This document shows, in pieces, positions 39,934-49,931 of a DNA stretch of 64,000 nucleotides (within the stretch, counting starts at the first letter, position 1; every line of letters starts with the position of its first letter). A program made the translations under genes and the position numbers. Source of the DNA: Rhodobacteraceae bacterium HTCC2150 (GTDB taxonomy: Bacteria; Pseudomonadota; Alphaproteobacteria; Rhodobacterales; Rhodobacteraceae). The notes below the pieces were generated by a model that saw only the letters and a program-made list of their open reading frames with translations, was not told the DNA's origin and made no database searches. The stretch is from contig AAXZ01000001.1 of the NCBI GenBank assembly GCA_000169395.1, positions 868,001 through 932,000 of the forward strand. Direction: 5' to 3'.

Positions 39934-40508
39934 GATTTAACCCACGTAGTGATACGGGATAGATCGGGGCGAGGGCGTTCAGGTGGAATGTTTGTTTCTG
40001 TGCCCAAATGTATAAACCCAGCAACGGTTTCGTTTGCGTCACAGTCCAATCCTTGCCTGATGAAATCAGGATCGTGGGATGCCCACCCCGACAACCAATT
40101 GGCACCCCAACCCATAGCCAGCGCGGCATTGACCATCGCCAGACATACAGCACCCGCTGAATGTTGTTGTTCAATCAAGGGGACTTTGGGTGAATCGACG
40201 GGGGATGATATTACGGCAATGGCCAAATCTGCCTTGGCAAACTGGCCGTGCATTTTTGTGATTTTTTCAGGCTCAACATTCGTCGTTGAACCTATTTCCG
40301 TCACCAAATTCGCCAATCTTTGCAACGCGGCTTTTTCTAAAACGATAAAGCGCCAAGGTTCCAGTTTACCGTGATCCGGGGTTCGTGCCGCCGCTGTCAA
40401 AATTGTCATAACCTCATCATGCGATGGGACGGGCCCTGTTAGGGTTTTTGCCGGGCGAGAACGGCGAGTAAGTAAAAATTCCAGAGCAGAGGGATTAGGC
40501 GTTGGCAC
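39930..40508 (-). CDS. Nitroreductase family protein
   Basis: A 192-residue FMN-dependent reductase. The N-terminal FMN contact RRSRPAKTLTGPVPS, the TAARTPDHGKLEPWRFIV segment and the C-terminal GFIHLGTETNIPPERPRP are typical of the YdjA branch. It could reduce nitro or quinone compounds with NAD(P)H; the substrate is unknown. The start is GTG with GAAAG upstream. It is coupled to the EI24-family gene. Confidence 0.88.
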   Translation of the reverse strand: MPTPNPSALEFLLTRRSRPAKTLTGPVPSHDEVMTILTAAARTPDHGKLEPWRFIVLEKAALQRLANLVTEIGSTTNVEPEKITKMHGQFAKADLAIAVISSPVDSPKVPLIEQQHSAGAVCLAMVNAALAMGWGANWLSGWASHDPDFIRQGLDCDANETVAGFIHLGTETNIPPERPRPDLSRITTWVKS

Positions 40509-40559
40509 TATAATATACTTTCAATTGTTTGTTCAGACCTAGGGTGAAGTACATTTTTT

Positions 40560-41681
40560 TCAACCTGATACGGGTAAATTGGGAAAATTTTGTTCGATTA
40601 TTTCGTCCAGATGCGCAGAATAAGCCGCCTCAAATTTTGAACTTGGCTGGCGCAAATCAAATGTTTTGCCAAACGGATCAGGGGCTATGATTTTACTACC
40701 CGTCATTTCAGCCAAAACAGCATGTCCACAAAAGGGGACATAAACCTCTGAATATCCACCTTCATGCGCCATCATCAAACGGCCATCGCATATTTTTGAC
40801 GCTAAGGTTTTAACCTGTTCAGTCATGGCGCGGAAAGTTTCCATCGTTGCCAACATCCGTGACAAAGGATCAACCGCCGAGGCATCAAAACCACAAGCGA
40901 TGATAATGATATCGGGCGCGAAATTTTCAATCGCGGGCAGCGCGATGCGTTCCATTGTTTCAATATACGTATTGTGACCCGCACCAGGCGGTAGTGGGAT
41001 ATTCATGTTGTATCCCAGGCCGGCACCCTTGCCTTGGTCATTAACGCTGCCTGTATCCATCGGATAGTTGTTTTCTTGGTGAATCGAGATGGTCAAAACG
41101 TCATTGCGATCATAAAAAATCGCCTCGGTTCCGTTACCGTGATGTACATCCCAGTCCAAAACGGCAAATCGTTTTCCCTTGCCTTCAGCAATGGCCGCTT
41201 TGATGCCCACAGCAATGTTTGCAAGCAAGCAAAATCCGTTTGGGAAATCTGGCAGACAATGGTGACCCGGCGGGCGGGACAGAGCATACGAATTTTCATG
41301 TGTGCCGTTGAGAACAGAAAAAATCGCGGATTTTGCAAGGCCCGCAGACACGGCTGCGATTTCGTAGCCGCCTTTGCCAAATGGCGTGCGAAGCCCCAAC
41401 TCGCCGCCGCCACCATCGGAAAGGCTTTTAAACTCATTCAAATAGTTTTCTGGATGCACGCGTGCCAATTCTTGAAATGTTGCCGCATCAGAACCCAGCA
41501 TATCTAGTTCCTGACTAAGGCCTGTGACATCCATTAGATTCTTTAAACGACGTTTGGTTTCCGGGTTCTCAGGTAATCCACCAAAGATTGGCTGTACCAA
41601 ATCCCCAACGGGCAGGGTGAACGCATAGTTGCCGCCACCATGCCAAAAACATCGCTCGTCGTAAAAGAAACCCGTTGTCAA
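40560..41681 (-). CDS. Histone deacetylase superfamily amidohydrolase
   Basis: A 373-residue zinc-dependent deacetylase-type protein, as used on acetylpolyamines or acetylated lysine in bacteria. Active-site elements are clear: ALSRPPGHHCLPD (tandem His), DWDVHHGNGTEAIF (Asp-His zinc site), and ACGFDASAVDPLSRM. The start is TTG with GAGGG upstream. The 82-residue hypothetical gene lies upstream on the same strand. The substrate is not readable. Confidence 0.9.
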   Translation of the reverse strand: MTTGFFYDERCFWHGGGNYAFTLPVGDLVQPIFGGLPENPETKRRLKNLMDVTGLSQELDMLGSDAATFQELARVHPENYLNEFKSLSDGGGGELGLRTPFGKGGYEIAAVSAGLAKSAIFSVLNGTHENSYALSRPPGHHCLPDFPNGFCLLANIAVGIKAAIAEGKGKRFAVLDWDVHHGNGTEAIFYDRNDVLTISIHQENNYPMDTGSVNDQGKGAGLGYNMNIPLPPGAGHNTYIETMERIALPAIENFAPDIIIIACGFDASAVDPLSRMLATMETFRAMTEQVKTLASKICDGRLMMAHEGGYSEVYVPFCGHAVLAEMTGSKIIAPDPFGKTFDLRQPSSKFEAAYSAHLDEIIEQNFPNLPVSG

Positions 41682-41790
41682 TTGTTCGCCCTCTCGTATT
41701 GGTCAGACGAAGCCTATGACAAAGTGTACTTAGGTTCCAGCGCTCGCTTGTCGGGAAACCATTCTGTTGGTTTGCAGCCCAAAACCAATA

Positions 41791-42039
41791 TTAGGTGTCG
41801 GCATCACTGGGTTTGTTGATGCGATACACACCCTCTGGTAAATCCAAAGCGGCGGCCAAATCCGTCATCATTGCCAGGGATAACGTCAGTTTGTTCACCC
41901 TATCTAATCGTGGATCCCATTGTTCAACTGTAATGCATTCCTCAAAGGCATGGATAACCACGTCTTCTTGCAAAGCGCTGCTTTCTTCGTCGATCAAAGT
42001 GATGATAGTCGCGTCAAAATCGTGCTCAATTGTAAACAT
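41791..42039 (-). CDS. Hypothetical protein, 82 residues
   Basis: A short acidic protein (MFTIEHDFDATIITLIDEES...) with a hydrophobic C-terminal helix. No family is recognised. A frame on the opposite strand also stays open here, but this strand's N-terminus is the more natural protein. It lies about 110 bases upstream of the HDAC-like gene on the same strand and may share its transcript. The ribosome site (GAAGGT) is too close to the ATG to be convincing. Confidence 0.55.
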   Translation of the reverse strand: MFTIEHDFDATIITLIDEESSALQEDVVIHAFEECITVEQWDPRLDRVNKLTLSLAMMTDLAAALDLPEGVYRINKPSDADT

Positions 42040-42195
42040 ACCTTCACTGTAGATCGCTTGGTTATCTTTGCAAGTATGAGAGCTGAAATTGAGTGAAATG
42101 AGGGCAATCAGGTAAAATTGTTGTTAAAAACTAGGATGAAAAGTTTGAAATTGCTGTACTCTGAATGGGGCATTTGATTTTGAAAGACCAAACTA

Positions 42196-42864
42196 ATGTC
42201 CGTTTTTGGGAAAATGATAGGTGGAATCGCGATATGGTTTGTGCCGCTGGCAGCAAATTCATTCAACGTTGAAACGCTTTATACCCCCAAAGCCGCCATC
42301 CTTTTTCAACAAAATCAAATGGTTCAAATTGGGCCGCTGTCGGTGGGAAAATATGCGCTGAATAAAAATGAAACCGCCTTGATTGATTTGGGCCATACAG
42401 AATGGATCGTGGACTGTAGCACCGAAAATTGCTCAGCTGAAAGTGGACCCGTTGCATTGGTTTGGACCGCTGAAAATCAAATGAGTATGAATGTCGGGAC
42501 CATAGAAACGGCAAGGGTTTCTTTGAAAAGATCAAACCGGACACGTGATTTTTTCGTAGATGACGAAACTGAATTGTCAGAGGCAGAGATTCATCTGCTT
42601 CGCACCGGAGGGATACTAATATTTGAGCAGGATGAGTTTATTGTCGCGAGCGTGAATTTCACAGACTTTGATGTGGTTTTCCGGTTTGTTCAGTGGTTGC
42701 GTGCCGATCAACGGATTGACCCTATTACGATTAAATCTCCTTTAAGCTATCTTGGCACAATTCAGGATATCGCCAACGCGCCTCCTAATATCCTTGTCCC
42801 ATTTACCAAGCCGCAGGTTCAATTTGCGGTAAGGGGACAAAACGGAAATCCCTTTGTGCCTTGA
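42196..42864 (+). CDS. Unknown exported protein, 222 residues
   Basis: The N-terminus (MSVFGKMIGGIAIWFVPLAANS) looks like a signal peptide, with likely cleavage near residue 22. The mature part is mixed alpha/beta with two cysteines (CSTENC) near residue 75 and an acidic loop (VDDETELSEAE). I recognise no domain. It lies 108 bases upstream of the CsgG-like lipoprotein on the same strand and could belong to the same unit. The ribosome site is weak. Confidence 0.6.
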   Translation: MSVFGKMIGGIAIWFVPLAANSFNVETLYTPKAAILFQQNQMVQIGPLSVGKYALNKNETALIDLGHTEWIVDCSTENCSAESGPVALVWTAENQMSMNVGTIETARVSLKRSNRTRDFFVDDETELSEAEIHLLRTGGILIFEQDEFIVASVNFTDFDVVFRFVQWLRADQRIDPITIKSPLSYLGTIQDIANAPPNILVPFTKPQVQFAVRGQNGNPFVP

Positions 42865-42972
42865 TGGTCGTTGACAGTTTGAACCGCTTTTTAAACATTC
42901 TGATCATTTGGGTTTTCACTAAATATAAAAATATTCCTCTTATGCCGAGTATTAGCAAAATTCAGGGGCAAT

Positions 42973-44202
42973 ATGATGAATATAAAAACTGGCAAGCGTT
43001 TCGGGTTGGTTCTGTTCGTAAGTAGTATATTTTTGATTGCCCTTTCAGGATGTGCGACGATCAACCCGTCGCTGGCACCAAAAGTTGCACACCCACGAAC
43101 GCCCCCAGCGCGCAATTTCACCTCATTTAATGACACCCTAAGATGCATGGATAACATGTTGGCGCGAGCGGGCCGTAAAACGGTTTTAATCTCATCATCA
43201 GGAATTCCTGATCTAACAAGTAAGATCAGGGTGGGGGCGGATGATATGTTGGTGAATGCCGTTAACCAGATGAATGTTAACAGCAAATCCTATGTATTCA
43301 TCGATCAGCCACTTGAACGAAGAGATGCCCAGATTGTCTGGTTAACCAAACGAGAGGGCGATTTGACGCCACAATTCTATATTCGTGGATCGATCTCTCA
43401 ATTGGACGAGGGCGTGGTGAAGGACAGTTTTTCATTTGGAATTAACAATGATCTTGCACCCAACCGAGACGTAGAAAGTGGTTCAAATCGGTTTTCGCGC
43501 AGGCTGTCTGTGGTTACGGTTGATTTGCATTTAGTCACTTATCCCGACCGCAAGATTATTCCTGGCGGGTCCGTTGCGAACTCTATGGTCATTGTTGGGG
43601 CTGGGCTTACTGGGATCATCGACTTATCTGAAATTGGGGTGACCATTGGCATGGAACGCATCGAAAGCATTGGGCAAGCTGTTCGCAATTTGGTGGAATT
43701 GGGGGTGATTGAATTACTTGGTAAACACTCGCGTCTGCCTTATTGGAATTGCCTAAGTCTGCCCACGGTGAAAACTGAACGCAAGGGCGTAAAAGAAGTC
43801 GCCGCAGCAGCACTGGGCGCCACGCCGATTATCTCAAAGGCACAAACCCTTTTGTCAGAATTAGGGTATTATCATGGTACAGTCAGTGGCAATCGCGATA
43901 AGGCCACGCGATTGGCAATTGCCCAGTTTCAATCTGACGAAGGTTTAATTGCATCAGGTGAGGCAGACTATGATTTGTTGCGCCGATTGCGTGAAAAACA
44001 GGTTGTTTTGAACCAAGTGAAGGAAAAATTACGTGCGCAAAGACAGGCCGCTGCTAAGTTAAACGAGACGGTTGCCGAACCTGTTGCTACCGAAATTAAG
44101 GCTATGGCTGTACATTCGACACCATTGTGCCCCGAAGGGCATGTATTGTCGCAAAACGAATGCGTTACAGAAACCAACATTCTCGCCGGATACCTAAACT
44201 AG
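42973..44202 (+). CDS. CsgG-like lipoprotein with peptidoglycan-binding region
   Basis: A 409-residue exported protein. The lipobox LSGC places a lipidated cysteine at residue 27. About residues 60-245 resemble CsgG/HfaB, the pore-forming lipoproteins of curli and holdfast export (FYIRGSISQLDEGV, VVTVDLHLVTYPDRKIIPG, and the C-terminal helix AVRNLVELGVIELLGK). Residues about 285-335 resemble a PG_binding_1 domain (LLSELGYYHGTVSGNRDKATRLAIAQFQ), followed by a basic coil and a cysteine-containing tail. HfaB-type CsgG proteins with such an added domain are known in caulobacters. No csgA-like or hfaA/D gene is next to it. Confidence 0.75.
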   Translation: MMNIKTGKRFGLVLFVSSIFLIALSGCATINPSLAPKVAHPRTPPARNFTSFNDTLRCMDNMLARAGRKTVLISSSGIPDLTSKIRVGADDMLVNAVNQMNVNSKSYVFIDQPLERRDAQIVWLTKREGDLTPQFYIRGSISQLDEGVVKDSFSFGINNDLAPNRDVESGSNRFSRRLSVVTVDLHLVTYPDRKIIPGGSVANSMVIVGAGLTGIIDLSEIGVTIGMERIESIGQAVRNLVELGVIELLGKHSRLPYWNCLSLPTVKTERKGVKEVAAAALGATPIISKAQTLLSELGYYHGTVSGNRDKATRLAIAQFQSDEGLIASGEADYDLLRRLREKQVVLNQVKEKLRAQRQAAAKLNETVAEPVATEIKAMAVHSTPLCPEGHVLSQNECVTETNILAGYLN

Positions 44203-44217
44203 ACAAGGCAAGTGGTA

Positions 44218-45603
44218 TCAGGCGGTATCGACTAGCCGCCCCCAAAGATCGTAATCACCGGCCTCATCCACCTCTACTGTCAACAAATCACCGGCGACAA
44301 GTTTTTCAAAGCCTTCATCAATGAATAGATTGCCATCGATTTCAGGTGCGTCGGACATTGTGCGGCAGGTGGCACCATCGTCTTCTACTGAATCCACGAT
44401 TACCTCAATCTTGCGGCCTACTTTTGTCGCCAGCTTAGCCTCGGAAATCGCTTGAGATTTTTCCATGAAACGGTTCCAACGATCCTGCTTAATCTCATCG
44501 GCTACGTGATCTGGCAGGGCGTTTGACCGTGCTCCTTCGACGTTTTCGTACTGAAAACACCCAACCCGATCAAGCTGTGCCTCGTCTAACCAATCAAGCA
44601 GTGTTTGAAATTCTGCCTCGGTTTCCCCGGGATAACCCACAATAAAAGTACTGCGTAAGGTTATGTCTGGGCAATCTTTACGCCAAGCTGCGATTTCATC
44701 TAGTGTTTTTGCCGCTGCAGCTGGTCGCGCCATGCGACGTAAAACATCTGGATGGGCGTGCTGAAATGGGATGTCCAGATAAGGTAAAACGCCATTAGTG
44801 GGATCAGCCATGATAGGAATTAGATCGCGCACATGCGGGTAGGGATAAACATAGTGAAGGCGAACCCAAGCCCCCAACGAGCCCAAATCCCGCGCCAAAT
44901 CTGTTATATGTGCACGGTGATCCCGATCTGTCGCATGCCGCAAATCCAAACCATAAGCAGAAGTGTCTTGCGAAATAACCAATAATTCTTTGACACCGGC
45001 ATCCACCAACCGTTCAGCCTCGCGAACAATTGCATGGGCAGGGCGTGACGATAAACGACCACGCATATCGGGGATGATGCAGAATTTGCATTTGTGATTA
45101 CAGCCTTCGGAAATCTTCAAATAACTATAGTGGCGTGGCGTTAGTGAAACGCCTGACGATGGCAATAGATCAATAAAAGCATCTGGCGCAGGGGGTACGG
45201 CCGCATGCACGGCATCCAAAACCTGTTCATATTGATGCGGGCCAGTAACGGCCAGAACTGTTGGATGGTGCCCCAAAATGTATTCAGAATCCGCACCCAA
45301 ACATCCGGTAACAATGACGCGCCCGTTTTCCTGAAGTGCCTCGCCAATGGCCTCGAGGCTTTCAACCTTGGCGCTGTCAAGAAAACCGCAAGTGTTCACA
45401 ATCACAGCCTCTGCCCCCGAATAATCAGGGGAAATTGCATAACCTTCGGCTCGCAGGCGGGTCAAAATGCGCTCGCTGTCTACAAGTGCTTTGGGACAAC
45501 CCAAAGACACCATGCCAATTTTTGGCTGACCCGGACGAGCGGATTCACGAATTTTGGCGGATGGGGCAAGATCGGGGCGAAGGGAAGGCGGATTTTGTGT
45601 CAT
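44218..45603 (-). CDS. rimO: Ribosomal protein S12 methylthiotransferase
   Basis: Radical-SAM enzyme that methylthiolates Asp of ribosomal protein S12. The 461-residue product has the N-terminal auxiliary-cluster cysteines C36, C72 and C101 (methylthiotransferase domain), the radical SAM motif CNHKCKFC with C168, C172 and C175, and a C-terminal TRAM domain ending [12 protein letters not shown]. The ATG at 45603 is chosen; a much longer frame to 46026 runs antisense to the AsmA gene and is not protein-like. It diverges from asmA over 111 bases. Confidence 0.95.
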   Translation of the reverse strand: MTQNPPSLRPDLAPSAKIRESARPGQPKIGMVSLGCPKALVDSERILTRLRAEGYAISPDYSGAEAVIVNTCGFLDSAKVESLEAIGEALQENGRVIVTGCLGADSEYILGHHPTVLAVTGPHQYEQVLDAVHAAVPPAPDAFIDLLPSSGVSLTPRHYSYLKISEGCNHKCKFCIIPDMRGRLSSRPAHAIVREAERLVDAGVKELLVISQDTSAYGLDLRHATDRDHRAHITDLARDLGSLGAWVRLHYVYPYPHVRDLIPIMADPTNGVLPYLDIPFQHAHPDVLRRMARPAAAAKTLDEIAAWRKDCPDITLRSTFIVGYPGETEAEFQTLLDWLDEAQLDRVGCFQYENVEGARSNALPDHVADEIKQDRWNRFMEKSQAISEAKLATKVGRKIEVIVDSVEDDGATCRTMSDAPEIDGNLFIDEGFEKLVAGDLLTVEVDEAGDYDLWGRLVDTA

Positions 45604-45714
45604 ATCCGCCCTATAACGGCATGCGTCGCTTGGGGGAAGGGGCAGTACAACCCTTTGTTGCGCGAATGCAGAGCCTAAAATATAAGTGCGGAAAGAAATG
45701 GGCAGGGATAAAAA

Positions 45715-47700
45715 ATGCGATTTTTGATTCGAGCATTGTTCGTCATAATGTTGGCCGTCGTTGTTTTTGTTGTTGGTGTCTTTTTCTTGGTGCCATCCGA
45801 TCGCATTGCGCGCGTCGTTGAAAATCAATTTCAACAGGCAACAGGGCGGTCCATGCACATCGGGGGTAAGATTAGCCCAACGTTTTTCCCAAGCATGGGC
45901 GTCAACGCAACCGACATTCGGATTGATAACGCCGATTGGGCTGGGACAGAACCGATGGTTACAGCCCAAAACTTGGCAGTGAATGTTTCGACACTGGATT
46001 TTTTCCGCGGAAAAATCACGGTCCAAGGCATAGACCTAAAATCCCCGATAATTCGTTTGCAAGTTGCCACTGATGGACGTGCAAATTGGGATTTCTCAAA
46101 TGGTACCGAAAGTTCAACGAACGATAACGCAGTGGAAACCGGCGGTGGCGCGACAGTGCCGAAATTTACCATCGACAAAGGTGAAATTTCTAATGCGCAC
46201 CTAATTTACGATGATGCGGCTGGCGGACAATTTTATGATATTTCCTCGCTTAACGCCCTTTTGCAATTACCCGACTTTGACGGCGAAGCACAGATTGATG
46301 TCGATGGTGAAATGAATGATCAAAGCTTTGCTATTAAAGGAACACTCGCCGAATTTAGCACCTTTTTGGCAGGCAAACTAACGCCAGTTTCATTGAACGT
46401 TGGGGTTGGGGCAAACAGTGTAAGCGTTGAAGGGAACTTGGGGCATGCACCACTTGCCGCAGATATGAAGATTGATGCAGACGTGCCTGAATTATCCGCT
46501 GTGTTTGCATTGATAAATCAAGTGGCCCCTAAATTGCCTCTTGGGTTTGGCCAAAAAATCGCGGTTAAGGGGGATCTTAAATACACACCAGACGGGGCCG
46601 TATATTTAAGAGAAACGGAAATAATTCTGGATCAGAATAGTTTAAATGCTGATGTAGATTTGTTTTTAACTGATAAGCCCAAATTACGAGCACTTGTTTC
46701 GGCAGATACGCTTGATTTTTCGGGTGCAATGGCAGGTGGTTCTGAGGCGTCTGCCGAAGCAGAGAATGCCGCGGATACTGGTTGGTCCAAAGCACCGATG
46801 GATTTCAGTTTTCTTAGTCTATTTGACGGCGACATTGCCTTGCGCGTTTCAACTGTAAACCTTGGTGATGTAGTGATCGGCCCGATTGACACGCTTTCAA
46901 AACTTTCAAACAGCCGTTTGGTTAATGAAATCAACAAAATGGGTGTCTATGGCGGCGATGTCGACGGTAAGTTTGTGGTAAATAATCGCAATGGATTGTC
47001 GGTCGGTGGCAACTTGGCGGTCGCAGATATTGCGCTTAATCCGCTATTGAAAGCGATGGCGGGCTATGAACGTGTGCAAGGTGCGGCCAAGGGGAAAATC
47101 AAATTTCTAGCTTCTGGCAATTCTCTGAATTTAATCATGAACAGCCTTTCTGGTTCTGGAAAATTCAATATTGGAAAAGGCGAAATAATTGGGTTCGATT
47201 TGGCCGGTATGTTGCGCAATCTTGATGCATCTTATCAGGGCAGTGGCAACAGCACGATCTTTGACGGAATTTCTGCCAGTTTTGATATCGAAAACGGCAC
47301 ACTTTCTAACAACGACCTGTTGTTTGATGCGCCTTTGTTAACAGCAAAAGGTGCTGGCGACGTTGGAATTGGGAAACAAACGCTTAATTATCGCGTGACA
47401 CCCACCGAGGTACTGGGTGGAAATATCAAAGTGCCTGTTTTGATTTCAGGAACTTGGGCAAATCCAAAATTCAGACCAGATCTTGAAAACCTCTTTGATG
47501 CTGAATTGGAAGAGCAAAAGAAAAAACTAGAAGCTCAAGCCCAGGCAGCAATCGATGCCGAAAAGAAAAAACTTGAGGATAAAGTGAAAGACAATCTTGG
47601 TCTTCAGCCTGATGGCGAAGGTTCTGTTGAGGACCAATTGAAAGAAAAGCTCGAGGACGAGCTGATCAAAGGTCTTGGAAACTTGTTTGGCAATAATTGA
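45715..47700 (+). CDS. AsmA family protein
   Basis: A 661-residue protein anchored in the inner membrane by one N-terminal segment (about residues 3-25), with the body in the periplasm. The AsmA domain shows [19 protein letters not shown] at the start and the conserved C-terminal strand pattern ([21 protein letters not shown]). AsmA-type proteins are bridge-like lipid transport proteins implicated in moving phospholipids to the outer membrane. The C-terminus (about 595-660) is a charged coiled coil. A bidirectional terminator follows. Confidence 0.9.
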   Translation: MRFLIRALFVIMLAVVVFVVGVFFLVPSDRIARVVENQFQQATGRSMHIGGKISPTFFPSMGVNATDIRIDNADWAGTEPMVTAQNLAVNVSTLDFFRGKITVQGIDLKSPIIRLQVATDGRANWDFSNGTESSTNDNAVETGGGATVPKFTIDKGEISNAHLIYDDAAGGQFYDISSLNALLQLPDFDGEAQIDVDGEMNDQSFAIKGTLAEFSTFLAGKLTPVSLNVGVGANSVSVEGNLGHAPLAADMKIDADVPELSAVFALINQVAPKLPLGFGQKIAVKGDLKYTPDGAVYLRETEIILDQNSLNADVDLFLTDKPKLRALVSADTLDFSGAMAGGSEASAEAENAADTGWSKAPMDFSFLSLFDGDIALRVSTVNLGDVVIGPIDTLSKLSNSRLVNEINKMGVYGGDVDGKFVVNNRNGLSVGGNLAVADIALNPLLKAMAGYERVQGAAKGKIKFLASGNSLNLIMNSLSGSGKFNIGKGEIIGFDLAGMLRNLDASYQGSGNSTIFDGISASFDIENGTLSNNDLLFDAPLLTAKGAGDVGIGKQTLNYRVTPTEVLGGNIKVPVLISGTWANPKFRPDLENLFDAELEEQKKKLEAQAQAAIDAEKKKLEDKVKDNLGLQPDGEGSVEDQLKEKLEDELIKGLGNLFGNN

Positions 47701-47702
47701 TC

Positions 47703-47735
47703 AAAAAAAATCCAGGTTCATGACCCGGATTTTTT
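47703..47735. terminator. Bidirectional terminator between asmA and gcrA
   Basis: AAAAAAAATCC-A-GGT, TCATG loop, ACC-C-GGATTTTTT. One mismatched pair interrupts the stem; it has A and T runs on both sides, so it serves both convergent genes. Confidence 0.85.
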
Positions 47736-47758
47736 CAATCTAATTTTTTCAAACTAAA

Positions 47759-48343
47759 CTAGCGACGACGATCGCGACGTGATGACATTGGCTGAAATGC
47801 TACGCCCACATGCGCCTCGCAGTATGGTTTGCCCGTTTCAGATGGCAGGCCACAGAACCAAAAATCATCGGTCGCTGGATCACCAACAGGCCACTTGCAT
47901 GTTCGCTCTGTCAATTCCATCAACGAAATCTTTTTGGATTTCTTTTCTACTTCGGAAACGCGCGCCAATGCTTCGGGGCTAATTTCATTGGCAGAAGGCT
48001 GTGGAGGCAAAGGTTGCCCCGCAGGAACAATCGCTTTGCGTGCTGGAATTGGGCGTACGTTTTCGGCTGCTGCACGTGCTGCTGCTGGTGCCGGTTTAGC
48101 AGCGGCCGCTTTGGGTGCAGGTTTTGCCGCAGGTTCAGCCTTTTTCGCCGCACTCGCCGCTGGTTTTTCTTTAACACTGGCTTTGGTCGACGTGGTCGCG
48201 CGGTTAGATAAGCCCAAGCGGTGAACTTTACCGATCACAGCGTTACGGGTCACACCACCAAGTTCTTTGGCGATCTGTGACGCGGATTTACCCTCGCCCC
48301 ACATGGTTTTCAAAACTTCTACGCGTTCATCTGTCCAGGACAT
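47759..48343 (-). CDS. gcrA: GcrA cell-cycle regulator
   Basis: Alphaproteobacterial transcription factor that cooperates with sigma-70 and CcrM-methylated promoters to drive cell-cycle genes. The 194-residue product starts MSWTDERVEVLKTMWGEGKS, the family's N-terminal helix-turn-helix (SASQIAKELGGVTRNAVIGK), followed by an Ala/Lys/Pro-rich linker of about 80 residues and the C-terminal segment TCKWPVGDPATDDFWFCGL that binds RNA polymerase. No anomaly is seen. The 340-base gap to argD follows upstream. Confidence 0.95.
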   Translation of the reverse strand: MSWTDERVEVLKTMWGEGKSASQIAKELGGVTRNAVIGKVHRLGLSNRATTSTKASVKEKPAASAAKKAEPAAKPAPKAAAAKPAPAAARAAAENVRPIPARKAIVPAGQPLPPQPSANEISPEALARVSEVEKKSKKISLMELTERTCKWPVGDPATDDFWFCGLPSETGKPYCEAHVGVAFQPMSSRRDRRR

Positions 48344-48683
48344 TCTATCACCTTATTTTTCAGCGACCCCTAATATATGAAACACGAGAGGCTTTTACCA
48401 GCGCCTTTGACGCCTTGATATTCAAGTGTTTAATTTAGCGCTGTTCGGGGACAGGTTACAAGTTGAGATGTGGCTAAAATGCTAAGATCACGTCTGGACA
48501 GCGCGTTATTTTGCCGCTAGGTCTGCGTTTATGAACAATATTATGGCTCTCCGACGATAAATTGCCCCCGCCCATGGTACGCCTTGGGCGCATGTTCTGC
48601 CGCGCTATTGCGCAATCTTCATTCAAAACTTGACGTTATGCGAGTGTTCAGGCACTCAAACACCCTCTTTCGAAGGAAATACA
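48344..48683. other. 340-base gap between gcrA and argD
   Basis: No convincing gene. It should hold the divergent promoters of gcrA and argD. Visible elements are a perfect palindrome ATTGCGCAAT (48607-48616), a TTGACG box (48630-48635) and a GAGTG/CACTC dyad (48642-48657) just before the argD ribosome site. None is assigned a regulator. Confidence 0.4.
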
Positions 48684-49856
48684 ATGACCAATTCAATTCT
48701 TCCGACATACGCACGTGCCCCGATGACTTTCGTCAAAGGCGAAGGCAGCTGGCTTATTGCGGACGACGGTCAGCGATATTTGGATTTGGGGGCAGGTATT
48801 GCTGTGAATGCACTTGGTCACGCAAACCCCGATCTTGTAGCGGCCCTTACAGAACAAGCGGGCCAACTTTGGCACACCTCAAATTTGTATAATATCCCGG
48901 GGCAAGAAAAACTGGCGGATCAGCTGGTCGATGCCACGTTTGCGGATAACGTATTTTTCACCAATTCTGGAACTGAGGCATGCGAGCTGGCCGTCAAAAT
49001 GGCACGCAAATATTGGCATGAAAAAGGTCAGCCTGAGCGGGTCGAAATTTTGGCGTTTGAAGGATCATTCCATGGCCGCTCATCTGCAGGGATTGCGGCA
49101 GCTGGCGGTGATAAGTTGACCAAAGGTTTTGGCCCTTTATTACCTGGTTTTAAACATTTGCCGTTTGGGGATCACGACGCAATTATTGCTGCAATTGGTG
49201 ACACGACTGCGGCTATTATCGTTGAACCAGTTCAGGGCGAGGGTGGTATCAAACCCCTTTCAGATGCGTGTCTCAAAGGGTTGCGCGATGCGTGTGATAG
49301 TGCGGGCATCTTGTTGATTTACGATGAGGTGCAATGTGGCGTTGCGCGTACAGGTAAACTATTCGCGCATGAATGGTCTGATGCTGAACCCGACATCATG
49401 ATGGTTGCCAAGGGTATTGGTGGTGGCTTTCCACTGGGTGCCGTTTTAGCCACGAATGAAGCCTCAAGCGGAATGGGTGCTGGCACACATGGGTCCACAT
49501 ACGGCGGTAATCCACTTGCTATGGCGGTTGGAAATCGGGTTGTGGAACTGGTCAATGATCCTGAATTTTTGTCCGAAGTGAACCGCAAGGCGGGGCTAAT
49601 GCGTCAGAAACTAGAGGGGTTGGTCGCCAGCCATCCTGACGTGTTTGAAAGCGTTCGTGGCATGGGATTGATGTTGGGCATAAAGTGTAAAGCCGTGAAC
49701 ATGGATGTGGTCAATGCCGGCTATGGTGCTGGTGTGTTGACGGTGCCAGCCGCCGATAATGTCATCCGTATCTTGCCTGCTTTGAACATTCCTGATGAGG
49801 ACATCGGCGAAGCGATTTCTCGTTTAGATACAGCGGCAACGACGTTAGAAAAATAG
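48684..49856 (+). CDS. argD: Acetylornithine aminotransferase
   Basis: PLP-dependent class III aminotransferase of arginine synthesis (N-acetylglutamate semialdehyde to N-acetylornithine). The 390-residue product shows the FTNSGTEACELAVKMARKY region, DEVQCGVARTG and the PLP lysine in VAKGIGGG (the residue before GIGGG). The ATG at 48684 follows CGAAGGAAAT; an upstream start at 48630 is not supported. argF follows after 75 bases, the usual order in this group. Confidence 0.93.
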   Translation: MTNSILPTYARAPMTFVKGEGSWLIADDGQRYLDLGAGIAVNALGHANPDLVAALTEQAGQLWHTSNLYNIPGQEKLADQLVDATFADNVFFTNSGTEACELAVKMARKYWHEKGQPERVEILAFEGSFHGRSSAGIAAAGGDKLTKGFGPLLPGFKHLPFGDHDAIIAAIGDTTAAIIVEPVQGEGGIKPLSDACLKGLRDACDSAGILLIYDEVQCGVARTGKLFAHEWSDAEPDIMMVAKGIGGGFPLGAVLATNEASSGMGAGTHGSTYGGNPLAMAVGNRVVELVNDPEFLSEVNRKAGLMRQKLEGLVASHPDVFESVRGMGLMLGIKCKAVNMDVVNAGYGAGVLTVPAADNVIRILPALNIPDEDIGEAISRLDTAATTLEK

Positions 49857-49931
49857 CCAGTGCGGGGCAAGATACAGCTTGCTGCGACGGTTTCACCATA
49901 AAGTAACACTAAGAAAAAGGCCGAAATTTTC

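Noticed and set aside
42196-42864. Naming the unknown exported protein an invasion-associated (IalB-like) protein
   Set aside because: Only length and signal peptide are similar; no motif support.
45604-46026. Extension of rimO to a 602-residue protein
   Set aside because: The extra N-terminus is antisense to the AsmA gene, not protein-like, and RimO homologues begin near the ATG at 45603.
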